In this document: positions 51,941 to 61,238 of the stretch, in pieces | Layout: each line of letters starts with the position of its first letter | Numbering within the stretch: position 1 is the stretch's first letter | NCBI RefSeq assembly: GCF_900100435.1 | Contig: NZ_FNEX01000009.1 | Coordinates: 124,001-188,000 of the forward strand | Source of the DNA: Pedobacter sp. ok626 | GTDB lineage: Bacteria; Bacteroidota; Bacteroidia; Sphingobacteriales; Sphingobacteriaceae | Direction: 5' to 3' | DNA: 64,000 bases | Made by a program: the position numbers and the translations under genes | Notes under the pieces: generated by a model | Databases searched by the model: none | What the model saw: the letters and a program-made list of their open reading frames with translations, nothing else | What the model was told of the DNA's origin: nothing

Positions 51941-52901
51941 GTCCGGTAAAATTTTTAAGGGCTGCGTAGAATACTGTATGCTGAAAAAAGATGCGGTTGT
52001 ATTGGATGCTACGGGCTTGCGTACTGGTGAAGTAAAACACACTATTGCTGATTTCAACATGCAGCGGAAAATGCGCCCCGGCTTAGGACAAGCAGTAGGC
52101 CACATTGCTTTAAACTGGAGCCCGGAGGATAGCCCAAAACTGACCGATGAACTGATGATAAGCATTGCTAAAGAATACCTGAAAAAAATGAAGATTTCCG
52201 ATACACAGGTGCTAATGGTCAGGCACCACGATACCAATCATCCCCATTTACATATTGTTTTCAATCGGGTGAACAACGAAGGTAAAACGATAAGTGATGC
52301 TAATCAGCGTTGGAGCAATGTAAAAGTAAGCAAGGCACTTACCCTAAAATACGGTTTCCACATGGCAGAAGGCAAAGACAGGGTAAACCGTCAGCGGCTT
52401 AAAGGAGCCGACAAAGCAAAATACCAAATACATGACCAGATCAAGGCCATACTGCCAAAAGTCAAAACCATGGACGATTTGCAAAAACAATTGGCTATGC
52501 AGGGTATTAAAATGCTGTACAAGTACAAAAGTGGCACACAGGAAGTACAGGGTGTCAGTTTCAGCAAAGGTGAACATCGGTTTAAAGGGTCAGAAATTGA
52601 CCGCAGTTTAAGCTATGGAAAAATCAGTAAAACAATCTCTGACCGTGTACAGAAACAAGAGAAACAAGAAAAAATGGTACAACCTAAAAGTTTGGCAGAT
52701 GAACTAAGAGACGTTTTAAAACAGTCCGGCAATGAAACGCATTATCTGAAAAAGGAACCAAAAACGCAGTATTTAGATCATGAGCCAAAAAACAATTATC
52801 TGGGCGCATTAGAAATTGATATATCGGAGGATGTGGATGATGAGGCGATCTATGGCCGAAACCGGAGACGGCAGGATAAAGGCCAAACACCCAGCAGATA
52901 A
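51921..52901 (+). CDS. Relaxase/mobilization nuclease (MOBP type)
   Basis: DNA-strand transferase of 326 residues. Residues from the ATG at 51921: MMGKIPKSGKIFKGCVEYCM, ALNWSPEDSPKLTDELMISI, and the metal-binding three-histidine motif VRHHDTNHPHLHIVFNRVNN, which is diagnostic of relaxases. The catalytic tyrosine of motif I is probably Y18 in CVEYCM. The C-terminal third is charged and helical (SKTISDRVQKQEKQEKMVQP). It nicks oriT for transfer by a helper conjugation system. The upstream frame from 51891 lies within mobC. Confidence 0.93.
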   Translation: MMGKIPKSGKIFKGCVEYCMLKKDAVVLDATGLRTGEVKHTIADFNMQRKMRPGLGQAVGHIALNWSPEDSPKLTDELMISIAKEYLKKMKISDTQVLMVRHHDTNHPHLHIVFNRVNNEGKTISDANQRWSNVKVSKALTLKYGFHMAEGKDRVNRQRLKGADKAKYQIHDQIKAILPKVKTMDDLQKQLAMQGIKMLYKYKSGTQEVQGVSFSKGEHRFKGSEIDRSLSYGKISKTISDRVQKQEKQEKMVQPKSLADELRDVLKQSGNETHYLKKEPKTQYLDHEPKNNYLGALEIDISEDVDDEAIYGRNRRRQDKGQTPSR

Positions 52902-52943
52902 AAGAACTAATGACTTTAACATTTAATCATAAAGGAACGCTAT

Positions 52944-53366
52944 ATGAGCAACCAGCAAATACCCGAAAAAACAGTGATTGACGAAGTAATTGAAAATTTG
53001 ATCAGAAAGACAGATTTTCTGGAAAAGGAACTGTCCGCTAAAAATGAAACCATTTTGAAGAAAGAGGAACAAACACAAGCCTTAATTGCTGATTTTGAGC
53101 AAAAATTTGGCAATGTGGTAATCCAATCCCCTAAACCTGATTTTTCCGAAGTCAATACGACCATAAAAAATGCCTTAGCCAGTATCAATAACAATATGGA
53201 AAAATGGCCTAAACCGCTCAAAAAGGAATACCGATTTTTATTTTTTCCCGAACAGCTTAGGAGCGTAGAATATGTTAGGGCTGTACTGACCAGAGTAATT
53301 TTATGTATACTAGGTTTGGTTTTTATGATCTTTACTTATCAATTGCTAAAAGGTCATTTAAAATAA
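52944..53366 (+). CDS. Mobilization-region coiled-coil membrane protein
   Basis: Protein of 140 residues: a long charged coiled coil (VIDEVIENLIRKTDFLEKEL, KNETILKKEEQTQALIADFE), then a C-terminal membrane helix (LTRVILCILGLVFMIFTYQL). Genes of this layout are common directly after relaxases in Bacteroidota elements, where they may anchor the relaxosome at the membrane. No family named. It is 42 bp after the relaxase gene and ends at a strong terminator. Confidence 0.75.
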   Translation: MSNQQIPEKTVIDEVIENLIRKTDFLEKELSAKNETILKKEEQTQALIADFEQKFGNVVIQSPKPDFSEVNTTIKNALASINNNMEKWPKPLKKEYRFLFFPEQLRSVEYVRAVLTRVILCILGLVFMIFTYQLLKGHLK

Positions 53367-53383
53367 TACTTAATTAAGCCTAT

Positions 53384-53426
53384 AAAACAAGAAAGGGTTA
53401 CAGCTGTAGCAACCCTTTCTTGTTTT
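53384..53426. terminator. Bidirectional terminator between mob operon and SNF2 gene
   Basis: Perfect 16-bp stem (53384-53399 with 53411-53426), A-rich on one side and T-rich on the other, between the mob operon (+) and the SNF2 gene (-). Confidence 0.92.
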
Positions 53427-53430
53427 GAAA

Positions 53431-56400
53431 TTATCCAAACAACTTTAATAAGTCATCCTTACCGAGTGATTTTAATATCCCTTCATCCGTCGGGATCAAT
53501 TCACCTGCGAGCTTCCTTTTTTTATCCTGTATTTCTAAGATTTTTTCTTCTAAGGTGTCCTTGCAGATCATCCGGTAAGCCATCACATGTTTTTCCTGTC
53601 CGATCCGATAACAGCGGTCAATGGCCTGATTTTCTACCGCAGGGTTCCACCACGGGTCTACCAAATATACATAATCGGCAGCAGTCAGGTTCAGACCTGT
53701 ACCACCAGCTTTTAAACTGATCAGAAATACCCTGCAAGTCTCATTTTCCTGAAAATTGGTTACTGCCGTTTTTCTTTTATTCAACGTTGTTTTCCCGTCC
53801 AGATAGGCATAAGCAATGCCTTGTTGTTCAAGCCCTGCTCTGATTAAACCCAGCATTCCCGTAAAAGCTGAAAAAATCAATAGCTTATGGCCTGTAGTTT
53901 TTTCCATAATGTGTTCCATTAGCTCCATAATTTTACAGGAAGGCTCATTAAAGGCAGGCGCATCTTTCATTAACACAGGAGAATTACAGATCTGCCTAAG
54001 TTTCATTAACCCATCCAACACATATAATTTGGAATTTTCCAGTCCATCGGAATCAATCTTATCGGTCAAATAAGCTCTAAACTGTTTACGGTACCGATCA
54101 TAGATTTTCCGTTGGGGAGGTTCCATTTCGCACCAAATTGTCATTTCCGTTTTAGGTGGCAAATCGGTTGCCACCTGTTTTTTTGTGCGTCTTAAAATAA
54201 AGGGCTTAGTCATTTTTAATAAGGTACCTGCTCGCTCTGCATCCTGTTCATCCCCTTTGCTGGTCAGATTGTCTTTAAACATTTTAAGCGTGCCGAAAAA
54301 ACCGGGGTTTACGAAACTCATCAAAGCGTAAAGATCAGACGAACTGTTTTCTACAGGTGTCCCCGTAAGTGCAATCCGGTTGTATGCTTCAAACAGCATC
54401 ACCATTTTAAATTTTTGCGAGAAGGGGTTTTTAATGGCTTGTGCCTCGTCTAAAATAAGATAATGATATCTAATGCTGTATAAAAATTCAATGTCTACAG
54501 CAGCCGTACCATAAGAGGTAATGATTAAATCGTATTTCTTTAGTTCGGCTGCATTCTTTTCCCTTTCAAAACCATGAAACACAAGGACATTCAGTTCGGG
54601 GCAAAACTTGGCGGCTTCATCCAGCCAGTTAAACAGCAATGAGGTGGGGGCTAAAAGTAAATGTGGGGCTGTTGTTAACCCTTCGTTTTTAAGGTGTTGT
54701 AATAAGGTTAATACCTGCAAAGTCTTACCTAGTCCCATGTCATCCGCCAGCAGGCCACCCCATTTTAAGAAATGAAGATGATATAGCCAGCTATAGCCTA
54801 TTAATTGGTATGGCCGCAAGGTGGCATTTAAGTTTTCTGGTACGGGTACCAAAGGTATTTTTTCCTGTTCATCAAATAACCTTTCCCGTTCAGCAATAAG
54901 TTTTGCCAGATCCGGCCTGTCAGCTTTATGATATAGCTGGTCAATTAACGTGTAATGCTGCCCGGCAATTTTTACACCATTCTCCGTCAAGGTACCGCTT
55001 CGGAAGACTGTACTTAGTTTATTAAAAAAGACATCCGGCAAATGGGCTGTTTTTCCATTGGACAGCCATAACGTAGAAGAACGCTTTTTTAAAGCTTTCT
55101 GGATTTCTTCGGGGCTTAGGGTTACATCCCCAAAATTCACAGCAACCCTAATGTCAAACCAGCCTTTTTCTTCCTGTACATAGATTGAAATTTCGGGTAG
55201 CTCTATATGAAAATCAATCCCGGTAAGCTGTTCCAAGCCTATAAAAGTAACATCTGGATCATTCAGGCTATACATGGTTCGGGCAAACCATTCTTCTGCT
55301 TTGAGCCTTTCTTTTGACAAATAAAAGTATGGTAGCTTTTCCTGCTTTTTAAACGCCGGGTGCAGTTCCATGAAATAGTTCTTAAATCCGGTTTCTGCTG
55401 TTTTATCACGTTCTACTACCTGAAATGTCCCGTTTTTAAAGTGCAGGATTTCATTACCCGCACTATTGACAGCGATATTTAAACCACAGCTATAAACGAA
55501 TGTTGGAATAAAGGCTACATAATCACCCTGATCTTCAACCCTGATCTGTTTTTCTGCAATAGTTGCAGCCAGTTGTTCTCTTTTTTTTAGCCAGTGATGG
55601 GTAACGACATATTTAAGGGCTAATTTTGACAAAACAGAAGCGTTAAACTCTTCAAAATCTTGTTTTAAGATTGTAAAAATGCCGCCTGATTTAACAAATT
55701 CACTAATGGCCTGACCTTCTTCTAGGTTACTGAATTGGTAATGTACCTCAGGTGCATGTTTCAGGGAAAAGAAAAACGGATACGCTTCGGGGACTACCGT
55801 ATCAACTTCAAAATCCTGCCCGGACATCCATGCTTTACATTGAAGTTTGTAATGGCCTTCATATTCAGTTAAAAGAAAGCAAAAGGTTACCGGATCATCC
55901 GCAAAAACGACTGGCCTCATACTCTGTTTGGACGGTCTGCTTTTATAATTGAGTTTATGGTAGAAAGTATGACAAAACAAATATTTTTGGACTTTTAAGA
56001 GTGGAATGATTTTTTTCCAATGTTCAAAAATCACCTGCCGCATTTGGGCAATTTCAACAGCTCCATTCCGGTGCATTTTATGTACGCTTTCAAAATCAAG
56101 CAATTGGTTGAAATCACGGCTATAGGCATACAGTAATTTTTGTTCAGGACTTAATCTTTCCGGCACTATGGTAGGGTCAGTGAAACATTCAAACACTTTT
56201 ATACCCGTTCTTTCGTAGTTCAGGATTGCCGAAAATGGTATCAGGAAAGGAACAGGAGCATCATAAGCATAAGCTATTGTGTAACCCACAAAAACAGGGT
56301 CTTCTTCAATAGTTTTGATTGGAGTTAAACAAAAAGTATTTTCCGAGGTAAAGCATTCCGCATTAATACCATTGTTATAATTATAAATATGCCCATACTC

Positions 56401-56847
56401 CGGCTTGGGTACAGCTCTGACACTTTGGTAATCATCCTTTAAGGTTAAATACTGATCAAAAAATGCACTATCATTATAAGGAAAGGACTTATAAGGTTCG
56501 AAATAGCCATGTTTCCGGTCTTTAATCAGCCGGGCGAACAGTTCGATCACATGAATGCAAAGGCCTGATACTTCTGTATCGCAGTCACAGTAAACCAATA
56601 GGTAATCATTAATCAAGACAATGTGCTGATTATAAAATTCGTTATAACTATATCTAGACCTTATGGTTAGGGTTCTTCCCTTAAAGGATTTGGGGGTATA
56701 CGAAAAATAGGTGAATTTCGGCAATTCAGGATCATCTATTGATATTAAATCATGTAATTTGGGAAGTTTGGTCTCCTTATCCAAACTTAACTTATAGGGC
56801 GTAGAAGCCTTTCTTAAAGGCATATTATCCTTTGGATTATTGTTCAT
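53431..56847 (-). CDS. SNF2-family DNA translocase/helicase with SWIM-type zinc finger
   Basis: Protein of 1138 residues. Near the N-terminus (about 85-120) a SWIM-type finger is seen (LLVYCDCDTEVSGLCIHVIE: CxC...CxH). After a long middle region comes the SNF2 ATPase at about 690-1130: motif I ADDMGLGKTLQVLTLL, DEAQ box in LILDEAQAIKNPFS, motif III RIALTGTPVENSSS, motif V LKAGGTGLNLTAADYV and motif VI QAIDRCYRIGQ. This arrangement is that of bacterial RapA/SWIM-SNF2 ATPases. Its start lies inside the end of the HEPN gene (11-bp overlap), so the two form one operon. A role in element defence or DNA remodelling is inferred. Confidence 0.93.
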   Translation of the reverse strand: MNNNPKDNMPLRKASTPYKLSLDKETKLPKLHDLISIDDPELPKFTYFSYTPKSFKGRTLTIRSRYSYNEFYNQHIVLINDYLLVYCDCDTEVSGLCIHVIELFARLIKDRKHGYFEPYKSFPYNDSAFFDQYLTLKDDYQSVRAVPKPEYGHIYNYNNGINAECFTSENTFCLTPIKTIEEDPVFVGYTIAYAYDAPVPFLIPFSAILNYERTGIKVFECFTDPTIVPERLSPEQKLLYAYSRDFNQLLDFESVHKMHRNGAVEIAQMRQVIFEHWKKIIPLLKVQKYLFCHTFYHKLNYKSRPSKQSMRPVVFADDPVTFCFLLTEYEGHYKLQCKAWMSGQDFEVDTVVPEAYPFFFSLKHAPEVHYQFSNLEEGQAISEFVKSGGIFTILKQDFEEFNASVLSKLALKYVVTHHWLKKREQLAATIAEKQIRVEDQGDYVAFIPTFVYSCGLNIAVNSAGNEILHFKNGTFQVVERDKTAETGFKNYFMELHPAFKKQEKLPYFYLSKERLKAEEWFARTMYSLNDPDVTFIGLEQLTGIDFHIELPEISIYVQEEKGWFDIRVAVNFGDVTLSPEEIQKALKKRSSTLWLSNGKTAHLPDVFFNKLSTVFRSGTLTENGVKIAGQHYTLIDQLYHKADRPDLAKLIAERERLFDEQEKIPLVPVPENLNATLRPYQLIGYSWLYHLHFLKWGGLLADDMGLGKTLQVLTLLQHLKNEGLTTAPHLLLAPTSLLFNWLDEAAKFCPELNVLVFHGFEREKNAAELKKYDLIITSYGTAAVDIEFLYSIRYHYLILDEAQAIKNPFSQKFKMVMLFEAYNRIALTGTPVENSSSDLYALMSFVNPGFFGTLKMFKDNLTSKGDEQDAERAGTLLKMTKPFILRRTKKQVATDLPPKTEMTIWCEMEPPQRKIYDRYRKQFRAYLTDKIDSDGLENSKLYVLDGLMKLRQICNSPVLMKDAPAFNEPSCKIMELMEHIMEKTTGHKLLIFSAFTGMLGLIRAGLEQQGIAYAYLDGKTTLNKRKTAVTNFQENETCRVFLISLKAGGTGLNLTAADYVYLVDPWWNPAVENQAIDRCYRIGQEKHVMAYRMICKDTLEEKILEIQDKKRKLAGELIPTDEGILKSLGKDDLLKLFG

Positions 56848-58333
56848 TTTGAGCGGATTTAATTAACAGATCGTATTTTTCCATCCAGTTCAAAAAGGTT
56901 TCTTCGGCACCAGCATGCAAATTTTTAACCTTGTCAAAAAGGATATTCAAGTCTTGGGTATCTATATTGTATTTCTCGGAATATCTATAACCTAAGTAAG
57001 CTCCCTCAAACACCGTTAACAGGCGTTCATCTTCGGCACTGCCACTATCCATTAGCATGAATAATTTGGTTGTGAGGCGCAAACTGAATTTTAGCAGTGC
57101 TTTTAAACTATGTGTGGTTTTATCTTGGGTAGTTAACGACCTGTTTAATGCCCTTAAACATAATTCAGCCGCCTGATGTAATAGAAAAGCCGAAAGGATC
57201 ACATTGTCATTCTGGTACCCCTCGGCAGCGGTATAAAATGTTTTGGCCTTTGTAAATCCGTCATAAAAAATATGATTAGTTTTTTCTATTTTTTCCGGTC
57301 TGCTGTCTAACCTTAATTGAGGTATAGGCTTGCTGCCATCGTCATAAACCAGACTTTCAGCATTGCAGGCCATGCTGAAATAAACATGACCTTCACGAAT
57401 CATACTATGAAAAAATGAGCTTTTAAATATGGTACAGCTTAAATGATGGTGCTTTAAGCACGAAAAGTTGAACGCTGTTTCGATTTCCTCAAACGTCTGC
57501 GGGTACTTTTCTGGGATAACCAGTATCAGATTGGCATGATCCGTACCATCGCTGCCGATTTGGTGGTTCAGGCAGTAAATCTTTTCGGGTGCAATTACAT
57601 CTGCAAGAAAATTAATCACTGCCGGAAAGTCCTTTTCGGCAAACTTCATCAATGGCACAGGATTATATACACAAGCTGTTTCTTCGTCTTCTATTTCAAA
57701 TCTGAAATCTCCGGCATGATGCAATTTCACATAAGGAACGGATTTTGCCTCACAGACTAAACCCATAGCCTCTATTAATTTCTCTAAATACTCCCTGATC
57801 AGAACTGTTTCAAAAATTTTATCATCGCATACATCATCAGGTTTTAATTCCCTGCCCGTACAGTACAAAAGAGAATCTAAAATAGCCCGCCACGCTTCCA
57901 AATCTTTGAAACTAAACAATTCTTCAAAAACAGTCTGAACATCATTTAGTTCAGTACCCGATAAGGTGCGAAAGTGCAAGGCAGGAAATAGTTTGTTTTT
58001 AACCTGATTGTACACGTCAAAAGGATGTTCTAACCACCTGTAAAGAAAATGATCAGGATTTAGTTTAAGTTCTTCATTTCGGCTGTACAAGACATAAGCC
58101 AGCTCTAATAACTTTACGCATTGCTGTTGGGTATAATGGTAGCTGCTTTTGTCACCATAATACCTATCTGAACAAGCGGTTTTAATAAAATCTACCATCC
58201 CAAAACGAAGTGTTTCAATGCTGTTTTCATCATCGCAGAAAAAACTTACGATTTGATAATGCGGATTGCTAACGTCCTTTTCTTTTAAATAGCGATAGAA
58301 AGTTTCTTCGCTAACTTGTAGTTCTTTTTTCAT
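56837..58333 (-). CDS. HEPN-domain protein (first gene of HEPN-SNF2 operon)
   Basis: Protein of 498 residues. The N-terminal half is helical and unrecognised. The middle (about 255-330: IYCLNHQIGSDGTDHANLIL, VIPEKYPQTFEEIETAF) resembles a nucleotidyltransferase-type alpha/beta segment, and residues about 365-485 form a HEPN domain: FTKAKTFYTAAEGYQNDNVI, FLLHQAAELCLRALNRSLTT, KTTHSLKALLKFSLRLTTKL and YLGYRYSEKY. HEPN proteins are often RNases or toxin partners in defence systems. Here the usual R-x4-6-H site is not obvious. It overlaps the SNF2 gene by 11 bp. Confidence 0.75.
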   Translation of the reverse strand: MKKELQVSEETFYRYLKEKDVSNPHYQIVSFFCDDENSIETLRFGMVDFIKTACSDRYYGDKSSYHYTQQQCVKLLELAYVLYSRNEELKLNPDHFLYRWLEHPFDVYNQVKNKLFPALHFRTLSGTELNDVQTVFEELFSFKDLEAWRAILDSLLYCTGRELKPDDVCDDKIFETVLIREYLEKLIEAMGLVCEAKSVPYVKLHHAGDFRFEIEDEETACVYNPVPLMKFAEKDFPAVINFLADVIAPEKIYCLNHQIGSDGTDHANLILVIPEKYPQTFEEIETAFNFSCLKHHHLSCTIFKSSFFHSMIREGHVYFSMACNAESLVYDDGSKPIPQLRLDSRPEKIEKTNHIFYDGFTKAKTFYTAAEGYQNDNVILSAFLLHQAAELCLRALNRSLTTQDKTTHSLKALLKFSLRLTTKLFMLMDSGSAEDERLLTVFEGAYLGYRYSEKYNIDTQDLNILFDKVKNLHAGAEETFLNWMEKYDLLIKSAQNEQ

Positions 58334-58518
58334 ATCAGGCTTTTAATTAGTTCAAGCCAAAGAACCACACTCAAAACAGTCTATATTAATATTTTAGGGT
58401 ATTTTATAAACGTTTTTTAGTATATTATACCATCTGTTTTAGACGGATGATTAAACTAAAGTCTTGCCATTTTTATGTTTAAATAGATATATTTACATTT
58501 GATTCAAATTAACACTAT
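58334..58518. promoter_or_regulatory. Divergent promoter region, HEPN-SNF2 operon / XRE gene
   Basis: A 185-bp A+T-rich gap with TTAGTATATTATACCATCTG and neighbouring AT palindromes (58420-58440). The XRE protein encoded at its right end is the natural candidate to act here. Confidence 0.45.
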
Positions 58519-58947
58519 ATGAGTACTACAACTGACCGTCCAAATAAAGTGCATGAAGGCAGGAACGTAAAACGTTTCCGTGAAATGATGGGCATAAAAC
58601 AAGAAAAACTAGCCGCTTCATTAGGTGAAGACTGGAGCCAGAAAAAGGTTTCCGTATTAGAATCTAAAGAAAAAATTGAAGATGCACTTTTGGCGGAAAT
58701 AGCAAAGATATTGAACGTGCCGGAAGAGGCGATCAGGAATTTTGACGAGGAAACCGCAATTTATAATATTCAAAATAATTATGAAGGTGCTAATCCCAAT
58801 GCAGCATCTGTCTCTTCGGGTGTTTTCCGTGATTGCAATTTCAACCCATTAGATAAATTAATGGAAACAATGGAAGAAATTAAAAAACTCCATGCGGAAA
58901 AAGAGGCGTTATATGAACGTTTATTGAAATCCCTAGAGAATAAATAA
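58519..58947 (+). CDS. XRE-family transcriptional regulator
   Basis: Protein of 142 residues. Residues about 12-75 form an XRE HTH (VHEGRNVKRFREMMGIKQEK, LAASLGEDWSQKKVSVLESK). The C-terminal part carries a short strand-rich linker (YNIQNNYEGANPNAASVSSG) and a coiled coil (LMETMEEIKKLHAEKEALYE), likely for dimerisation. It is divergent from the HEPN-SNF2 operon with a 185-bp shared promoter region, which suggests it represses that operon. The linker sequence is typical of regulators carried on Bacteroidota mobile elements. Confidence 0.88.
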   Translation: MSTTTDRPNKVHEGRNVKRFREMMGIKQEKLAASLGEDWSQKKVSVLESKEKIEDALLAEIAKILNVPEEAIRNFDEETAIYNIQNNYEGANPNAASVSSGVFRDCNFNPLDKLMETMEEIKKLHAEKEALYERLLKSLENK

Positions 58948-59176
58948 GCATTAATAGAGTATATTTTATTTCAGAAAAGTCATGGAAACTGTATTTAAAG
59001 GGGGGAGTACGGAAGTTCCAAAACTACTATAAGCTACACGTAAACGGGAAATTACACTACCATTAGAAGCGGGCCCATAAGTCCGCTTTCTGTGTTCATA
59101 GCTGTTTTATAAAGCCCATTAATTGCCCAAATGTTTCTATTACACTTTTCCCAATAATGCAAAACCTGTGTTAGGA
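58948..59176. other. Intergenic gap, no gene seen
   Basis: The gap lies between two convergent genes, the XRE gene and the nuclease. I see no clear terminator and no ORF of note. Confidence 0.5.
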
Positions 59177-60205
59177 TCAGCTTTTATTCTGTCTTGCTAT
59201 TAAAGTATCTATTTTCTTTTCTGTTATTTCTCCGTCTTCGATTAACAATTCTTGAAATAATTTTAAATCAAAGTGTCTCGGCGTCTTGATTTTATTAGAT
59301 AGAAGTTTTAATAATAATCTTGAAGTCAAGAATGTGGTTGAAACTTGTGTCTCGATTTTGATGTTTTTTATTGAAGTTGCTGATATTAAGTCAAAACCAC
59401 TTGATACAATTAGTAAATAAATATTTTTGAACCCACTTTTTTTGAGTGGTTCAGAAAACTTATTTATGTATTCAATAAATGTTCTGTCATCCGTTCCGAT
59501 TTTATAATTCTCTGTTCTGGATTTTGCGTCAATTAAAATCGCATAGCTATATTGACTTGTTTTTGCTATTCCGTCTGGATTTCTTCCGGTTCCTTGGCCA
59601 TAATCTGTTACTTCAAAACCCAACATTTGAAATACAAGATTTACACCTTTTTCAAACTCTAACGCTTTTTCTTTATTGGAAGATTGCTCTACTAAATCCT
59701 GAACCACGGGAGGAATAAATTTTAGAATTTCGTACGTTAAGCCTTCAATCTTTGGAGTAGTTTTGGGTTTTGAAATTTCATTTATTGAAAGGTTTGGGAT
59801 CAAAGCGATAACATCTTTCCAGTCCTCTTTATCTGAAAACAATTCCAGAAATTTATACGGAATGTCTGCCCACCTAAGTCCATGACTTTTTTTAATGTTG
59901 GTGATTTGCGGTTTGCAGTTGTTAAATTGCCAGTCTGCAATGGCAGGTAATTTTTTGCATTCTCTCGTTAGTTCCCCCCATTGCAATAATATTTCTTCAA
60001 TTCCGATCTTATCGGTTGAAAAATTATTAGCAACATCACCACATTCTTGCACAAGTTTGCTAAAAGCATTACTACCATAAAATTTCTCCAACTGTCTAAT
60101 AGAAAGTCCCGTTTCAGTATAAAATTTACGAGAAGAAGGAGACTTACCAAAATAGTCTCTTAGCTTTTTATATTCTAATATAATATCGTCTTTGGAATAT
60201 TCCAT
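59177..60205 (-). CDS. HNH-repeat / PD-(D/E)XK restriction-type endonuclease
   Basis: Protein of 342 residues, A+T-rich. Two homing-endonuclease-associated repeats lie in the N-terminal third (KDDIILEYKKLRDYFGKSPS, LSIRQLEKFYGSNAFSKLVQ; then EEILLQWGELTRECKKLPAI, LRWADIPYKFLE), which are DNA-binding modules. The C-terminal half is a PD-(D/E)XK nuclease domain: E in ALEFEKGVNLVFQMLGFEVT, PDG in GTGRNPDGIAKTSQ and the D-x-K triad in AILIDAKSRTENYK. This resembles Mrr-like or type II enzymes that cut non-self DNA. No methyltransferase accompanies it, so it may recognise modified or structured DNA. Confidence 0.8.
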   Translation of the reverse strand: MEYSKDDIILEYKKLRDYFGKSPSSRKFYTETGLSIRQLEKFYGSNAFSKLVQECGDVANNFSTDKIGIEEILLQWGELTRECKKLPAIADWQFNNCKPQITNIKKSHGLRWADIPYKFLELFSDKEDWKDVIALIPNLSINEISKPKTTPKIEGLTYEILKFIPPVVQDLVEQSSNKEKALEFEKGVNLVFQMLGFEVTDYGQGTGRNPDGIAKTSQYSYAILIDAKSRTENYKIGTDDRTFIEYINKFSEPLKKSGFKNIYLLIVSSGFDLISATSIKNIKIETQVSTTFLTSRLLLKLLSNKIKTPRHFDLKLFQELLIEDGEITEKKIDTLIARQNKS

Positions 60206-60533
60206 TCTTTGCTATCTAAAGTTGTGCCTAACTCTCAAATATGCGAAACTATTTCAACTTTCGCCATTATTATTAACGGACTTAAAGGAACTTGCAATAT
60301 CAAAAAAAGTGGTTTCTTAATAATGTCCTGAAGCTAGTGGTACCAATGGAATGGCGGGACAGATAATACAACCCGATATAATGTACACATATATTTATCC
60401 CCACGCACAGGAGTGGCCTGCGAAACTCCTGCGCACATCATCCTCCCCGCTGTTCTCGCTTTTGGCCTTTACGGAAAGTATACCCCGGTTCCTGCCATTT
60501 AGGAAAGGATTGTGCAATTTTATCGGAAAATCC
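60206..60533. other. Intergenic gap with a GC-rich hairpin, no gene
   Basis: A hairpin (CAGGAGT...ACTCCTG, 60408-60431) is visible. The stretch otherwise has only short frames without family features, and lies between the nuclease and the AbiE-like toxin gene. Confidence 0.45.
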
Positions 60534-61238
60534 CTAACGTCCCATACCTCTGCCACGATCTTTATCAGGATCGTTTTTTATTTCCTGCAATTTGCGATAC
60601 AATTCCCTACTTTCTTGCAGACTTGTGTATTCCTGAACAGCTTTTAAAATGCCCAAGCGCACATCCTGCCATTTTAGCTTTCCATCCATCAACAGCACCG
60701 GAACATTAAAATCAATATCTTTTTGATACAGCAATGACGATTTTGCAATATTAGGGTCTACATTCGGGTATTTAATGCAATAGTAATCCATAACCTTATC
60801 TAACGACATCTCCTTTAACAGATAATGTATATCGATAAAATCTTTAATCCTTTGCCCGCTGTTGACAATCGCATTGATCTTCATGGCCGAAATATCCTCA
60901 TTAGACATGATCCTGATCCCTTCAATGGTTTCAATCGGCTTTATGGACGGGTACCTATGTGAAATAAAATCAAAATCTACCTCTCCGATACTGCCACTTA
61001 CATAATTGCCTTTATGGCGTTTTACATTAGCATCATAAGTATCTTTTAAGTGCAGAGCCAGTTTATCCCCGTCAAAATCCGAGGAATTGAACAGATAGAT
61101 GTCTATGGATTGCCGGTGACCAATCCTTAAAGACAGAGCGGTGCCACCAACGAGGTAAAAGGAATTGAGGTGCTGATCTTGCATCAGCTTTTGAATTAAA
61201 TCCAGTGTCCCTGGTTTAACTGTTTCTTTGTATAACAT
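60534..61238 (-). CDS. AbiEii-type nucleotidyltransferase toxin
   Basis: Protein of 234 residues of the AbiEii/AbiGii nucleotidyltransferase toxin family. The signature is FYLVGGTALSLRIGHRQSID: GG(T)AL, then R...S.D, where the Asp (with the following Asp-like site IDIY) binds metal. Further family parts are VDFDFISHRYPSIKPIETIE, IRIMSNEDISAMKINAIVNS, GQRIKDFIDIHYLLKEM. AbiEii toxins add nucleotides to RNA or tRNA and stop growth on phage infection. The antitoxin gene upstream overlaps it by 43 bp. The start at 61238 (MLYKETVKPGTL) fits the family. Confidence 0.88.
   Translation of the reverse strand: MLYKETVKPGTLDLIQKLMQDQHLNSFYLVGGTALSLRIGHRQSIDIYLFNSSDFDGDKLALHLKDTYDANVKRHKGNYVSGSIGEVDFDFISHRYPSIKPIETIEGIRIMSNEDISAMKINAIVNSGQRIKDFIDIHYLLKEMSLDKVMDYYCIKYPNVDPNIAKSSLLYQKDIDFNVPVLLMDGKLKWQDVRLGILKAVQEYTSLQESRELYRKLQEIKNDPDKDRGRGMGR

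Noticed and set aside
56837..58333. Naming the HEPN protein as an RNase toxin
   Set aside because: No clear R-x4-6-H catalytic site could be read, so only the domain is stated.
60408..60431. Hairpin CAGGAGT...ACTCCTG as terminator of the AbiE-like pair
   Set aside because: No T-run follows and the distance to the gene end is more than 100 bp.
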